Source: Stenopsyche tienmushanensis (Eukaryota; Arthropoda; Insecta; Trichoptera; Stenopsychidae). From it: a stretch of 64,000 bases of DNA. How positions within the stretch are numbered: the first letter of the stretch is position 1; every line of letters begins with the position of its first letter. The position numbers and the translations under genes are program-made. The notes under the pieces were generated by a model. The model was given only the letters and a program-made list of their open reading frames with translations, did no database searches and was not told the DNA's origin. This document shows positions 45,289 to 57,600 of the stretch, in pieces. The stretch covers positions 124,001-188,000 of the forward strand of contig WACJ01000302.1 in NCBI GenBank assembly GCA_008973525.1, written 5' to 3'.

Positions 45289-45564
45289 CTATTGATAATA
45301 TCTTCTTGTCGGTGTTTTTTTAAAAATCAGATTTATGTATTTTTCTACCGTTTCATGTCTGTTTAATACCATAATTATTGATGGCATACTAATAGAGTCG
45401 ATGGCCTTTTCGCAGTCGATAAATCTTAAGCAAACATGTAATGAAGTCTGCTTGTTTAACATGTTGTCGAAAATATGATTTAGATTTAAATCGTCCAATA
45501 GAAAGTCGATGGAAGCTCTTCGAGCGATCCTAATCACTTCTTTGATTGATTCCAGGAATTCCAC
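45289..45564 (-). pseudogene. Non-LTR reverse transcriptase fragment
   Basis: The frame contains LHVCLRFIDCEKAIDSISMP, then VEKYINLI, which corresponds to the '...xFxDyeKAFDSvxxxxiwxaL...xxyixll' segment of the reverse transcriptase palm in non-LTR retrotransposons (jockey/RTE-like). Only this short part is recognisable. It abuts composite repeat copy 3, which probably inserted into or beside it. Confidence 0.6.
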
Positions 45565-46555
45565 ACAATGTCGTTTATTAATAACATTCTGGCACTGTTG
45601 AGTGAAATGTTTATTGCATGCAAATTATTTGTTTCTCGAGCTGTTTCCGTTCTTATCTTTTATTTGTGGCTTATTCGAAGTCCTGATAGTATCCATTGAT
45701 TACATTTTAAACAAAAAAAATCGCCCTCTATGGCATTTAATGGCGCCATATTTAATCAATTATAAATTCAGAATCTTCAATATTCACATATTGCGACGTT
45801 AAATAGCATTGTGGCTAATGTCATAATAATTAAAATGTGATAAATACTATGATAATTGACGTTATTTGCGAATTTGCGTCCGGTGAAAACATCGTTTCTG
45901 ATCTTCAAACACAAACACTTCAAATAATACATATGCGAAAAAATAAATATTTTCATTGTAAATTGATTATGGTTAAATTATTTTAAATGTAAAGCCTGAA
46001 TTTAAATACGTGAGTGCATTTATGATGCGTTGGTGTAATTTAAGATGCGTTTGTTGAGATTTTTTCTTTTTATCCTAACCCCATGAGCCAAAGAAGAGCA
46101 GCTGCATCTCTGGTTCATCTACACCACCTGCATGAGTTATGACAGGGGTCAGTAAACTTTTTTTGTATCGCGGATCCTTTTAGATGTATGTTAACCAAGG
46201 TGGACCCTCGTTAAATATATATAAATCCCTTATTGAAATATTCATTCCAAAAGCAACAATAACACTATTGTACGAATATGAGTGTTACTAATTGTAATAA
46301 TATTTTAAAAAGTTTGATTAAAGCATAAATTTATCAATAATTTGGAGCAGTGAGTGACCATAAGAATGCAAGAAAGCGCCCAGGTCATTAGGCCGCATAT
46401 TTTTGGACAAATTTGACAAAATTGAATACAAAAATACGGTTTCATTTTTGAAACGAAAGATCAAATGAGAAATAATCCAAGGCTCGTCCATTTATTATCA
46501 GAAATATTTGTTTTGAAAGCATCACTATTAATTTCAATGCTATAAAACCGCATAT
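45565..46555. other. Gene-free stretch with a hAT-like terminus
   Basis: CAGGGGTCAGTAAACTTTTT at 46143 has the form of a hAT left end (CAGGGGTCxxxAAACT). No matching right end or transposase was found. Confidence 0.35.
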
Positions 46556-46921
46556 TTATTGAGGAAACGCGATAAAATAGATAAAGAAGCGACACCCGTG
46601 TAATAGATTTGACCTTTCACTGTCCAGCACATTAATCATGGGACTATAAGGGTTAAATTTAGCATAAATGCATATAAGAATACCACGAACCATTGCCGTA
46701 TGATGATTTTCTGCATACATTTTGCCGATTAGTGGCATTATGCAGCGTTTCAAAAGTATGATTATGCGCATTGATTCAAGAATATGTAACAGCACATTGA
46801 CGAAATATTCTGATGATATAATAGCAATTATGATTACTGATATTTTATAATTTGCTAATCTGTATGCCAAGTCTGTATATGGAATGTGCCCACGGAAACA
46901 CAAACGACAGATGGACGACAA
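46556..46921 (-). CDS. 121-codon open frame, unrecognised
   Basis: This is an unusually long open frame for this AT-rich stretch. Its first codon is TTG; the first in-frame ATG would be well inside. It contains hydrophobic segments (ISVIIIAIISSEYFVNVLLH) and a final part with Cys and His. No family was recognised, and there is no splice or promoter context. It could be a chance frame or a piece of the same unknown material as 38.7-40.1 kb. Confidence 0.2.
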   Translation of the reverse strand: MSSICRLCFRGHIPYTDLAYRLANYKISVIIIAIISSEYFVNVLLHILESMRIIILLKRCIMPLIGKMYAENHHTAMVRGILICIYAKFNPYSPMINVLDSERSNLLHGCRFFIYFIAFPQ

Positions 46922-48249
46922 ACATATGTATGTTTATTTGCCTGAAAATATATGTCGAAAGCATGTCTTATCAAAATTAGGTCAGAAATATTAATATATC
47001 TATATTTTTATAATACAAAAGGTTTGAGTTCAAATCTAGATTGCGGGAAAATTTTCATTGTACTAAGAAATATGACTTGGGTTTAATTAAGTTGGGCAGG
47101 GCTTTCGATGAACAATAGCAACAATAATTAAAACATAATGTATCCTTATTTAATCTTAAAACTACTCGTATTACACTAAAATCATTTGTTCTTATGGAAA
47201 TTGCCTACGCCATCTTAACACTTTAGAGTCCGGGCGATTTTCGCCCTAAATTCTACTTCTTTCGTAAAATTGATATAATTTTTAAACCAGCAAATAGATT
47301 GAAATAAAATTTCAATGGTGCTTACAAAAGATTTTACTGCATTGATATATAAAAACATAATACTGATTTTCAACATATGGAGTATGTATCAGCTTGATAA
47401 AATGCCAAAAGTTACTATTTTTAACTTGAATTGTATGGATAAAATATAAGGATATAATATAAATAGAAAATATGAGGACAACGTTTGAATCGTATATTTG
47501 AATGTATTCTATGACGTATTTGTAAACATACAATTTACTATATTTAGCCGATGGATGACATTTACATAAATTTCATATGATTAAAATATTGACACATGTG
47601 TGTATCCATAGAAATACATCTAAATCTGTATCAGGTCTGTACGACATTTTTTTCAAGCTAAAATTACTACTATATTAGACTATAAAGTGTTGAAGATTAT
47701 TTATGATTCTTAAAATATTAAAAGTCAATTAAAAATGTAAACTATGAGTATAGAAAAACGATATTTAAATGATTATCAATAAGGAATTTGTGTGATCGGA
47801 AGCATTAATATAAGTAGATTAATTTCTTGCATCTAAAAAATAAATAGGTAGTTAATAAAACAAAATAGGGATGCTTATGAATAATTTGTTTGCAACAATC
47901 GTTTCAAAATTATGATAATTTCGACCCTCATTCATATATCCTTACCCACGTAAAATTCCGATTTATATCATCATATCATAATTGGAAAGCACCATATTAG
48001 GATTATTTATCCATAGCAAAACATTCTATAGAGATTGCCTATATGTATAGAGTTCTAATAGCCTTTTACCCATTTACTTTGGGTTTAATTTATATTTTTG
48101 TGCGTTTTTCCATGGAACATATCAACAATGAACGCATTATCGAGAAGAATTGCAATCAATTCAAACAGAATAATATTGATATTGTCATTATCTCAAGTGC
48201 ATAGTATATTTATATGATTTGATTGCGCACATCGTGGTTCCTGTTGATC
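46922..48249. other. Gene-free stretch with a piggyBac-like terminus
   Basis: TTAA at 47215 is followed by CACTTTAGAGTCCGGGCG and the palindrome GGGCGATTTTCGCCC, a piggyBac-style end without a visible partner. A B-box-like GAGTTCAAATCTAG at about 47029 has no tRNA fold around it. Confidence 0.4.
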
Positions 48250-49822
48250 TTAACACATTTCGTACGGGGAAACTTCGCGCGGCGCTGCTTCCTGACGGGA
48301 GCATTCTTTCAATTCAATCAAGCTACACGCTTTGCAAAATAATGAAAAAAAAAAACATCGTGTAATAACATTTTAGCCAATATTGTGGTGTCGAAAAACA
48401 AAATTGTGGTGTCGTAAACTTTCTATAATAGTAATTACATAAAATCCATACCGAACTCTATTTATTATTTATGAGTTTAATAACACAGCCCTTATTGTCT
48501 AATCCGGTCGAAAAAAGTCGAATACAATGTAAACAAATCTATTTCTTTTAAAAATTAGAACGGATTTATAAAAACGTATTGAGGCAGAGTCGTAACGAGG
48601 GTATGAAGCACCCGTGGTAAGTATCCATGTGTAATACTAATATCAAAGTCGAGCCCGTAGTAAGATGTTGGGTAGTAAGAGTTTAGACGAGGCCGTACGA
48701 GCTGCCAAAACGCCAAATCCACCCCAGAAATGGTGAAGGAAATCCACAAAATGGTATTGGATGACCGTCGACTTTAAGTTCACGAGCTAGTAGACATGGT
48801 AGGCATTTAAAAAATAGTGTATATTGAATATTGTCTGGAAATTTGGACAAGAAGCTGTGCGCAAGATAGGTGGCGCATTTGTTCACAATGTAACAAAAAA
48901 ATTATCATGATGATGTTTCAATCGATTGTTTATAATTATGGGTTCACCGAAAAGGTTGTAAAAAGCCCTAAAAGAGGACGGAGTAGCCACAAAATCTGCG
49001 TATCCAATAAGTCCGTTTTTCGGACCGCTGATATGACAAATGAACGCCTCGCGATCGGACATCATACCTGAACACATCTACAGAATGATTACGAACTCTC
49101 ATTACAAAACGAAATTGTCTGAAGAATAATGATCGGGGTTGTTTACATTTTACAAAAGAGGGATTAAACAATTTAGTATATATTATAAAAATGGACAGAG
49201 TCAATCAGTGTTGATGTAAAGTAGAATGGCAAGTAAAATAAAATGCATGTGCAATTCTCGACCGAATCGGTATTCTGCATTTTGCGCCCTAAGCTCATTT
49301 GCGCCCGTGGCGGACACCTGCTTTGCCACCCCCTTATTACGGCCCTGTATTAAAGCATATATTTTTCGTTTTTGTTTGATTTTCGGATGAATATATGAGT
49401 TTTAATCTATGAATTACTACACAATTCTAGTAACAATAAATGCTTTGTTTGTTATACATTTAGTCTTTAGCTGTGTTATATGCAATGTATTTTCGAAGCA
49501 TTTCGTACAAATTTGTTCACAGTTTAGGGGTCATTCGATATGATAAATACGTGACTTCGACAATGCTATATTTGTGAAATTATTTAAAAATATATACATG
49601 TATTTATGTTGTTTATTCAGACAAAAATATGAATAAATCATCGTTTTTTTAGACTTAATATATTTATTTAGGAACCAATTACTTTATATTATTATGCACC
49701 ATATTATACACTTTATAATACTTCTTATTTTATTAAATTAGCATTAATATAAAACGAGTTATGAGCATTTTTATGAAATAAAAAATGAATAAAAATCATG
49801 TTTCCCGTGTGTAATGTGTTAA
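48250..49822. mobile_element. piggyBac-like non-autonomous element with a nested insertion
   Basis: The left end, TTAA CACATTTCGTACGGGGAAAC at 48250, is mirrored by the right end at 49822 (TTAA CACATTACACACGGGAAAC in reverse complement). TTAA is the piggyBac target. The interior has no transposase of its own. Removing the nested composite repeat at 48585-49347 leaves about 0.8 kb, so the element was a short non-autonomous copy before it was interrupted. Confidence 0.7.
48585..49347 (+). mobile_element. Composite hAT-end/mariner-core repeat, copy 4
   Basis: This is the copy with both ends clear: the left end is CAGAGTCGTAACGAGGG and the right end is CTTTGCCACCCCCTTATTACG then GCCCTG. The 8-bp flanks TATTGAGG and TATTAAAG match at six positions, as for a hAT target-site duplication. 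Inside are shrunken mariner transposase remains (VKEIHKMVLDDRRL, MVGI-like HTH) and the second conserved block (SPKRGRSSHKICVSNKSVFR). It is only 763 bp, so it has lost more of the interior than copies 1-3. It sits inside the piggyBac-like element at 48250-49822. Confidence 0.75.
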
Positions 49823-50322
49823 AGGATCCGTTGATTTAGGGATTCCTGGTTTGCGAGCGCTGGATTATGGGATGAAGCGTCACCGACGAAATAAAATAAG
49901 TTGATTTGTATCGATGTCGTTAAGATTTTATTATAATTTTGTTGTATAAATGGTATTTTAGTATTGATTTCTTTGTCATGCAATAACCTCGCTGCAACGC
50001 CTCTTTTCCTATGAATATTGATGACGCAGATACTTTGTACGTCAAATCGTAACAATCGATTGTATTTTCATATCGTCTGCTACATTTTGCATTATTTTAA
50101 CATCCATCGAATATTTGTGGAGATGAACAATGTAAATTTATAATGTTTTTCAGCGAAAGTCCATCGATTCACCCTTGCGTAATTCTTGCAGAAAGACGTG
50201 TAATATTGATATATGGTGCATAATCGATGCATATTTGTTATTTTTAATGGAATGCAGTGTCGTAAATGGCACATTTTGTAATGGACGTTGGTGTATTTAT
50301 GTGTTAAGTTTGTATGTACCAA
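49823..50322 (-). pseudogene. Coding-like broken minus-strand frame
   Basis: Two open stretches in the same frame, about 50095-50322 and 49822-50055, are separated by a 40-bp patch with three stops. Composition is protein-like (KNYARVNRWTFAEKHYK; CVINIHRKRGVAARLLHDKE; INLFYFVGDASSHNPAL). It starts at the outer edge of the piggyBac-like element. No family was recognised. It may be related in origin to the fossil at 38.7-40.1 kb, which has the same strand and look, but no shared sequence was seen. Confidence 0.3.
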
Positions 50323-50399
50323 TTTCGCGAGATGTGAACATCTTTCGCCAGAATGCAGACATATGTATTTGAATTATTAGGTATGGCTAATAATAATCT

Positions 50400-51606
50400 C
50401 CAGATCGGAGCTCGTGTAAATTGAATGTAGCTTGGGTATTGTAGGAACAAGCCCCGAAATTCAAACGCAAAAGTGTGTCATCCATTTTACAACGACCCTA
50501 ATGTCACAATTACAAATTAAGCCGCCACGTTTGACGATGTTTTTCGACATTTACGGATGATAAATGCGCATCGATGTAATTTTAACAATGCAAATGCGAT
50601 CGTCGATGATCGAATCGATCTTTTAAGCTTCGAAAGCTGATGCAATTAAGAAAATGCGAGAACAATAAGCGGCCGACGGAAGATCTGTCATAAAATTAGT
50701 CATCAAAATGGCGGACAAATTTCATTTGAACTTCGTATTTTGTATTAATAGACCCTTCGGTAAACAACCGCTTCCCACCCGCACAGCCTTAATTCCATCA
50801 ATTAAACTCGCATTATAATCGAATTCGGAAGCTTCCCACATAGTTTAAACCGCAAAATATGAATCATACGCCGCGGTATAATTAAAAACTTTCATACTAA
50901 AGATAAATCAAATGACAAATCCGCCATGATATAAATAGACATCGTTCGCAAATTAGCATCGAGGCTTCCAGCATGGAAATAAACAGCGAAACGACCGAAT
51001 GTCACGCTTTTTTTCAACGCATTTTAGAACCTTATCGGGAGTGTCTCGTTTCCATTTCAAGGATCTTCCATGCCGAGCTAAAATCTAAGCGCGTCACGCA
51101 TCTGGTTTACATTTAAAGATCTCGTAATCGATCGACGATCCGTTCATCAAGTTTTCGACATCCATCTATTTACCGATGCATCGATATTGCCACCCGATTT
51201 ATCTAAATGGGAAAAACATTTATTGTCATAGCGATAAAAAATATAGTTATCTACGCTGTGTTGCCATGCGCGATCAAAGCGCTCCCCGCGGTGTAAAATT
51301 TGACATTCATACAAACGACGCGGCGATGATGCGACACAAATAAATGCACAATTTAATTTTAATTAATTTAATTTATTGCTTTAATTTAATTGCGCGTGTA
51401 AAAATAATTATTTCGTCATTGATCGATTTTTAATGCGCGTTTATTTGATTTTGATTAAAAATAATTTGTTTTTTAAATTTGTATGCGTTTAATTTTTTAA
51501 TGATAAATTTGATCAAGTATTTTTTTGCATGTTTAAATCGTGTGTTTATTTTATTGTGTTGCGAATTTACGGCATTTGATTCGTTGCATTTAAATGATTT
51601 GGTGCG
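50400..51606. promoter_or_regulatory. Probable Sfmbt upstream/promoter region
   Basis: GC content rises over this stretch (for example GCGCTCCCCGCGGTG at about 51278) just before the first coding exon of the Sfmbt-like gene. ATCGAT-containing motifs are frequent (about 50570-50630 and 51120-51190), as in many insect promoters bound by DREF/BEAF-type factors. No TATA box or initiator could be fixed. The assignment is positional. Confidence 0.35.
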
Positions 51607-51688
51607 TTGAATCAGTTGGCCGTATTTTGTGGCGTTATGGTGGAAAAACAGCAGGTCGAATTACTGAATTCGCTCAGTAGTGCCTGCG

Positions 51689-54600
51689 ATGCAGACCGCG
51701 GAGGGAAGTGGCGGGAGCGTCGCCGCAAATCGCGTCGATTCGGACGTACCCGAGGTGCTCTTCCAGCACGTGAGTATTTGACATTTCGATCAAATCATGA
51801 CATAGACTCGACGCATTCGTTCCCGCGTCCGTTTGCAACGTCCTCTCTGCAGCCTAACGTTTCTTTTAAGTTTAAATCTCTTGCGATCATTCAAAATTTG
51901 GACACTTTTACTTGGTGCAGTTCGCTCGAAATAAATCGACATGGGGGCTCCGGAGCTCGATTCTGCACGCTTTGCGAAGCCCTAAAGCGTGTTAAACTCC
52001 AAACAAGTGGCCTAACTGACACACATCGACGAAAATATATTGTTTCGTAAATGGTGTAGGGATATATTTGAAAATTGGAATCGGACTGTGCGTTCGCATT
52101 GAGCATCCATCTTCGGCGAGGTCGTCGTATAACAATCGTTTTGGCAACATCCAGATGTTTGTTGTAGTTTTCATCTTTTCAGCATTTAGAAAAATATGAG
52201 CGCATGTTCAAGGGCGGGTGTAACGTGTTTATCAACGTGAAAATTTTCATGGCGCACTTGACATTTCTTCCCAAACAAAGAAGTTTGCACAACATCTACG
52301 ATGACAGTCGATGTTATGTATTTCGACTATATTTTTCATCCAGGACGAATTTATTCAATGCATATGTCAACTAATATTTGACCTTCAACGCACATCAAAC
52401 ACATCAATCAAAAATCCATTTTAAAAAAATTCAAAAAATAGTCCATAATTTTTGACTTTTTTTATTAAATACATATTTTGAAAAAAAAATCACAATAATA
52501 ATTTATATCAAATAACAAACAAGCTCACCAATTGCAGATTTGAATTTCAGACACAAATATATAAATATCAATATGATTATTAAAAAATCAAATTATTACG
52601 CGCGGGACGGTCTTATGACCTTTTGTGAAAATCCGCCAGATGTTTCCATTTCAAATTTATTATCCAAGTGTCCAGCAGAATTTTTCAAGTAATCAGTCAT
52701 AATATCCAACGCCTTCATTTTAATTGAAAGGCTTGAAAGCTCGATGCCGTCTTGTTATTGAAACGATTTTCATGCAACAATAATACGCGGTGCACAATCA
52801 ATATTTTAACCCTCAATGTCTAAAATGCATACAATATCTTTGTGTAAATATTTATTATTTATTTAAAGCCTTTGTGTTTTATCTACTGGATCTTTGTTAG
52901 ATACCAACAAAACAATTAAATGGATTCAATTAGAATTTTCGAACGCTTTGTTTGATATAGAGTCTATTTATTAACATTTTTCAGATGTATTTTTGTACTC
53001 GATTGGAATAAAAATAACAACACGTTGTGTTCGTTTTGATATCCAAAGCAAACCACGATGAAAATATTGATATGCTAGTAAATCAAGATGAACGCAATCT
53101 AATTAAATTTTTAACGATTTGACAATTTAATGATTATTCTTTCGTAACGCGTACGTCTCTATGTCACCTAGATGCATGTGACGGGTGTGGGATTTTGAGT
53201 GACACTTTCTTCCTCCGTTTAAATATGATTTTACAAGATTTAGCACATGCAAATATGAAATATACAAAATACATACGAGACATGTGTATAGATTAAGAGT
53301 ACTAATTTTTTTCAAATTGAAAAAAAGACTTAAATGAAACACTATTTTTACCGTTGTCAAAAAGTCTCCCGTAGATTTTTTGGTTCATTGTTTGATGACA
53401 CTTAAGATTTCATCATCTTTTTTCCATCCACAAACACAAACAACTTTAAAGCGGTTAAAAGATGAAAATCTAAAGATCAAGGCTGTGAGTACCGTACTGG
53501 TGGTTAAAATTAATCCTTTGTTAATATTCTCCTTTTATTCTGTATCGTCTTCCATAGCTTTTTTTTAAGTGTTTCACAATATTCTTTCCACCTGTGGCAA
53601 AAAATTCAATTATGAAAATTCTTTACGGTCCCAAAATACAGAGACCGTGATCTTTCGGATCAAAACAACGGTTTTAGATTTCTCAGTAATGGTGAGGAAG
53701 GATGTCACACCCACGTTTCATCGCCAATCACAATAGAGTCAAGAAATTGTCTTTAAACTGCAGCGTCAACATCTCGCAGCTGGTGGGAGTCAGAATAGAG
53801 CCACTCTTTTCAATTCGGCACTACAACAATAGTTTACAGTCGATTGAGATAAACAACCCCGAATTTTCCTCTCAAAGCCTTGGTCTTGAATGCAGTTTTG
53901 CCAACTCTGTCGGTAACAAAAACCACAAAGCATCAGTACTCTTATTTTTTGGATACGCCTCATATATACAAAGTCATATAAAATTAAATTAAATAAAAAG
54001 CCTTAATATATACAAACACTATACATAAATTTATGTTTAAAATAAAATAGTAAATCTTAACTTTACTAGAGTCCGATAGTTGAATGACTTTAGTAACGAT
54101 GGATGAATGACGTCAACGGCATTTGTTTAAATATTTCAGTAACGTTAAATATCATTTGTCGAGTCGCTGGGTGGTTCCATGTTATTGGACCTCCCAGTTT
54201 CTTATGGGACACAGGCGATTTAATTCATTTCTCTTTTGGTTTTCGGTATAGGCAGTCTTTTGGAGTGTTCTTGCTCATATACGGTCATGCCAGTGGATCA
54301 TGTTTTATGGTCATGTCCGGGCATGGAGGCCGATCGGAAAATTCTCCTGTTTTGTGTCAGGGATTCCACCACAGGAGACAACTATCTGGTATCTGGACTT
54401 AATAATAGACTTCTTGGACTAAATTAGCTCCTTCCAGAAGTGGCAGTGAGTTGTCCAAACCCTCTTATTCCCTGCAAATACTTGCAGCACCCACGGTGGA
54501 GCAGGAAAACGCTCCTAGCAAGACTTCCTGATTCATTGACTTCTACGCCTGGTGCGTACGTTTTTTATTGTATGTGTGTGTCTGCGATGAACAGTGTAAA

Positions 54601-57600
54601 CTGGTCACAGTGCGGGTTCTATATTGTCTTCTATATGTCAACCGTCCAAATAAGATTGACCTCGAAATATTCAACCCTAGCCTCGTCTTTCCGGAGGACC
54701 CTTTTTTGTGATGTGACTACCATCCAGCTTATTTTCATTCTGTTTTTATTAGCTTAGCCAATAAAAGAGCAATCGAGAAAGCTTATCAAACTAAGATTTA
54801 CAATATTGCATCACTATTCCTTCTGTTTATGCTGCGAGTATCGAATTTGGGTCCCGTGAGAAACAATACCGATTCACGCTCGACGAAATGCACAATTTTA
54901 AGTCACTGTCTATTTTAAATATATACAATATAAAAAGCATTTAAACGCATTAAATTGCATTAAAATATTAGACATTATGCACACCCGTTAAATATTTTAA
55001 TTTTAAAAATAAGATTATAGTTAACGGCGGTATGTTTAGTGCTTACATTGTCGGCACTTTTGTGGTTGATGCGTTTGAATGTGTAACATTTTCCTCGGCA
55101 TTCAATAGTATTATTTTTTATAGCATATCTCTATTAAAAATATATATTAGTAATAAAAATGTAGGTCAGCATTGATTTTATTCACTTTGAATAAACAAGT
55201 TTTTTGCATAGCGCCACCAGATAAACCTCTCAAATAGATTATTAAGCGTGCATGTGATTATGCGTCTTGAGCGCTTATCTTCAATTACAATGTAAGATGT
55301 TTTTTATTGTATACTAAATAATTGCGTTTTGGATCAATATTTTGGGGCTACTTTATAATTATATTCGTTACTTTTTTTTTGTTGGGGCTATTTTTTTTCT
55401 CTTTATATAGTCTATTAGTAATATTTTATAGTTATAATTATTATATTGAGTATATGTGAATCAGGAGGTTATCAACCTTTTTGTTTTTACCGCTCACCAC
55501 AGTTACTTAATTTAATGCAACATGTTTGGTTAATTTTGGATTGGAGATTTATTAAAAATGTATAGTTTAAATTCCTCTTTATCTATTAACTCTTTCACAG
55601 CGGGAAACTTATATGCGAGTCTTTTAATTCCTAGCTAAATATTTAACTACTAAATATTACAGAACGGACTAAATATTTGATATCTGGTTCAATTTCCGTA
55701 AAGAACAAAGAAAAGTCTCCCCTTTTGGAAATATTCAGACGGTTTCTTTGTTTGGTCATAATATGACTAACAGCACTAAAGCCTGATTCTACACAATATG
55801 AGCTAGGGAAACGTATCAGTAAATTAAATATAATTTTGCACTTTTTCCACATTTATTATTTTGCCACGGGTTTCATATCCATCACTATTAAAATTATATT
55901 AACTTTCTTCATCATATCTAATATCTAACAATTCTTCTTGGAATTTTGTATGAGTTTCTTCAATATTTTGTGGTAAAATGATTTTTTATCCTTCACATTC
56001 GAAATATCTTCAAATTTAAGTTCTTAAGGTGACTATTGAATCTTTCTCTGAATTTACATAATCTTTCATAGATGTAACGACATGACAAAACTCCTACCAT
56101 CCACCATGAAAGCTTGATCGCCCACTAATGGGCGTTAGAGATCAAGTTGACTATCACTGATGTAAACGAAGCTTTTAATAAAATATACATTTTGAAATTA
56201 TCAATGATCAATCACTAAAAATAGCCAATGAGTCAAATCATATCTACGAAGAAAGATAAATCTAGTTTGAATGAGTAATTTACAAAGCTATTTGGTAGTA
56301 CTCTTTTTTAAAATAATTCTTAAAAGGAATCACTTTAAATTCACAAAAAAATAATGAATTTAATTATTTTGATTATTTTGCTGCATAGAAATATTACATT
56401 TTTATGTAAAATATAAACTTTGGCATTGCAAGGGATTTTGGTGATTTGGCATTATTTCAATGCCATTACTGTCAGATGCAAAAGTAGAAAGTGATGGTAA
56501 ACTTTACTCATGTATCTAAATTTGAATAGATTCATTAGTCATTCGCCATTATTTGACCGTCATGATTCGGTTCTATATAAATAATATATGTATGTAATAT
56601 AAAATCGATATAGCATAACAGTTTAAGTTCTATAATGTTACATAATTTTCATTGAAGTTTCATTATTGACCGTTGTTATCATGTCGATTTTTTTAGGTTG
56701 ATCATTTTGAATGCTGAAATATGAAAATATATGAACGAGGATGGGAAAAGTTTTATGCTCATTTTGCTCTATATGTGCCACATTTTATGTTTTAGAATAT
56801 TGATGCATAACAAAGAGCGTCGAATCCATTAACCTCATTCGATTTATACGGATCACAAATATTTGTATTTCTCAAAATGTATTCTAAATAATATAAGATG
56901 ACTATTGTTTTGAACTACATTTGAAATTATACAATCAATTATCAATTTATACAGGTTAAATGCGTTATATTGCAAATATGCATTTTCATTGTTCTGGTTC
57001 ATTTAGAGGTTTGCCATAGTTTTCATCATTAGAGAAATGTCATTGCAAATGAAGGTTTTATTTAAAACAAAGCCGCATAAAATCAATGCATGACATTAAA
57101 TGAGGCGAGATTTGCTAAAAAAGACGTTACAAAAATGTATATTCATCCATAGAGCTTCATAAAATTCTAGTATGTATATTATTCAAGGCTATTCCTCTTA
57201 ATATAGCATCAGAATAAATTCCAGTTAACGCAATAATCATGATACGCTGTTAAAAATCTGATTAATTCAGCAGTAATGCTATTTATTTATCATAATTCTG
57301 TATTGATGGAATATTAAATTTCATTCAAATAAAAATATTATCTATCAATTTGTAGATATAAAGGCATTATTTAAGATGCAACATTTGCATCGGTTACTTG
57401 TTTGTTTTAATTTATTAAAAATTATTTAAAAATGCAACAACAAAGGAAAATAATAGTAAAGGGCATTCAGAAAGGGTAGTATTTTATTCGTTAACACAGC
57501 ATAATATTTTCAAGGATCTTAACTGGATCGAATAGGTACAAATTTACAATACTGAGAAATATTTAAGCCATCTCTAATAAGATTGATTAAAAATTTAATC

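Noticed and set aside
47020..47060. tRNA or SINE B-box-like GAGTTCAAATC
   Set aside because: No A-box and no cloverleaf could be drawn around it.
51636..52050. 147-codon frame as the Sfmbt N-terminus
   Set aside because: It reads through the clear donor CAC|GTGAGT at 51769; the frame from 51689 is the one that joins the MBT exon in phase and fits the family pattern.
53702..53992. 96-codon plus-strand frame as a gene
   Set aside because: The opposite strand carries mariner transposase motifs (IVIGDETWV), so this is the antisense shadow of a transposon.
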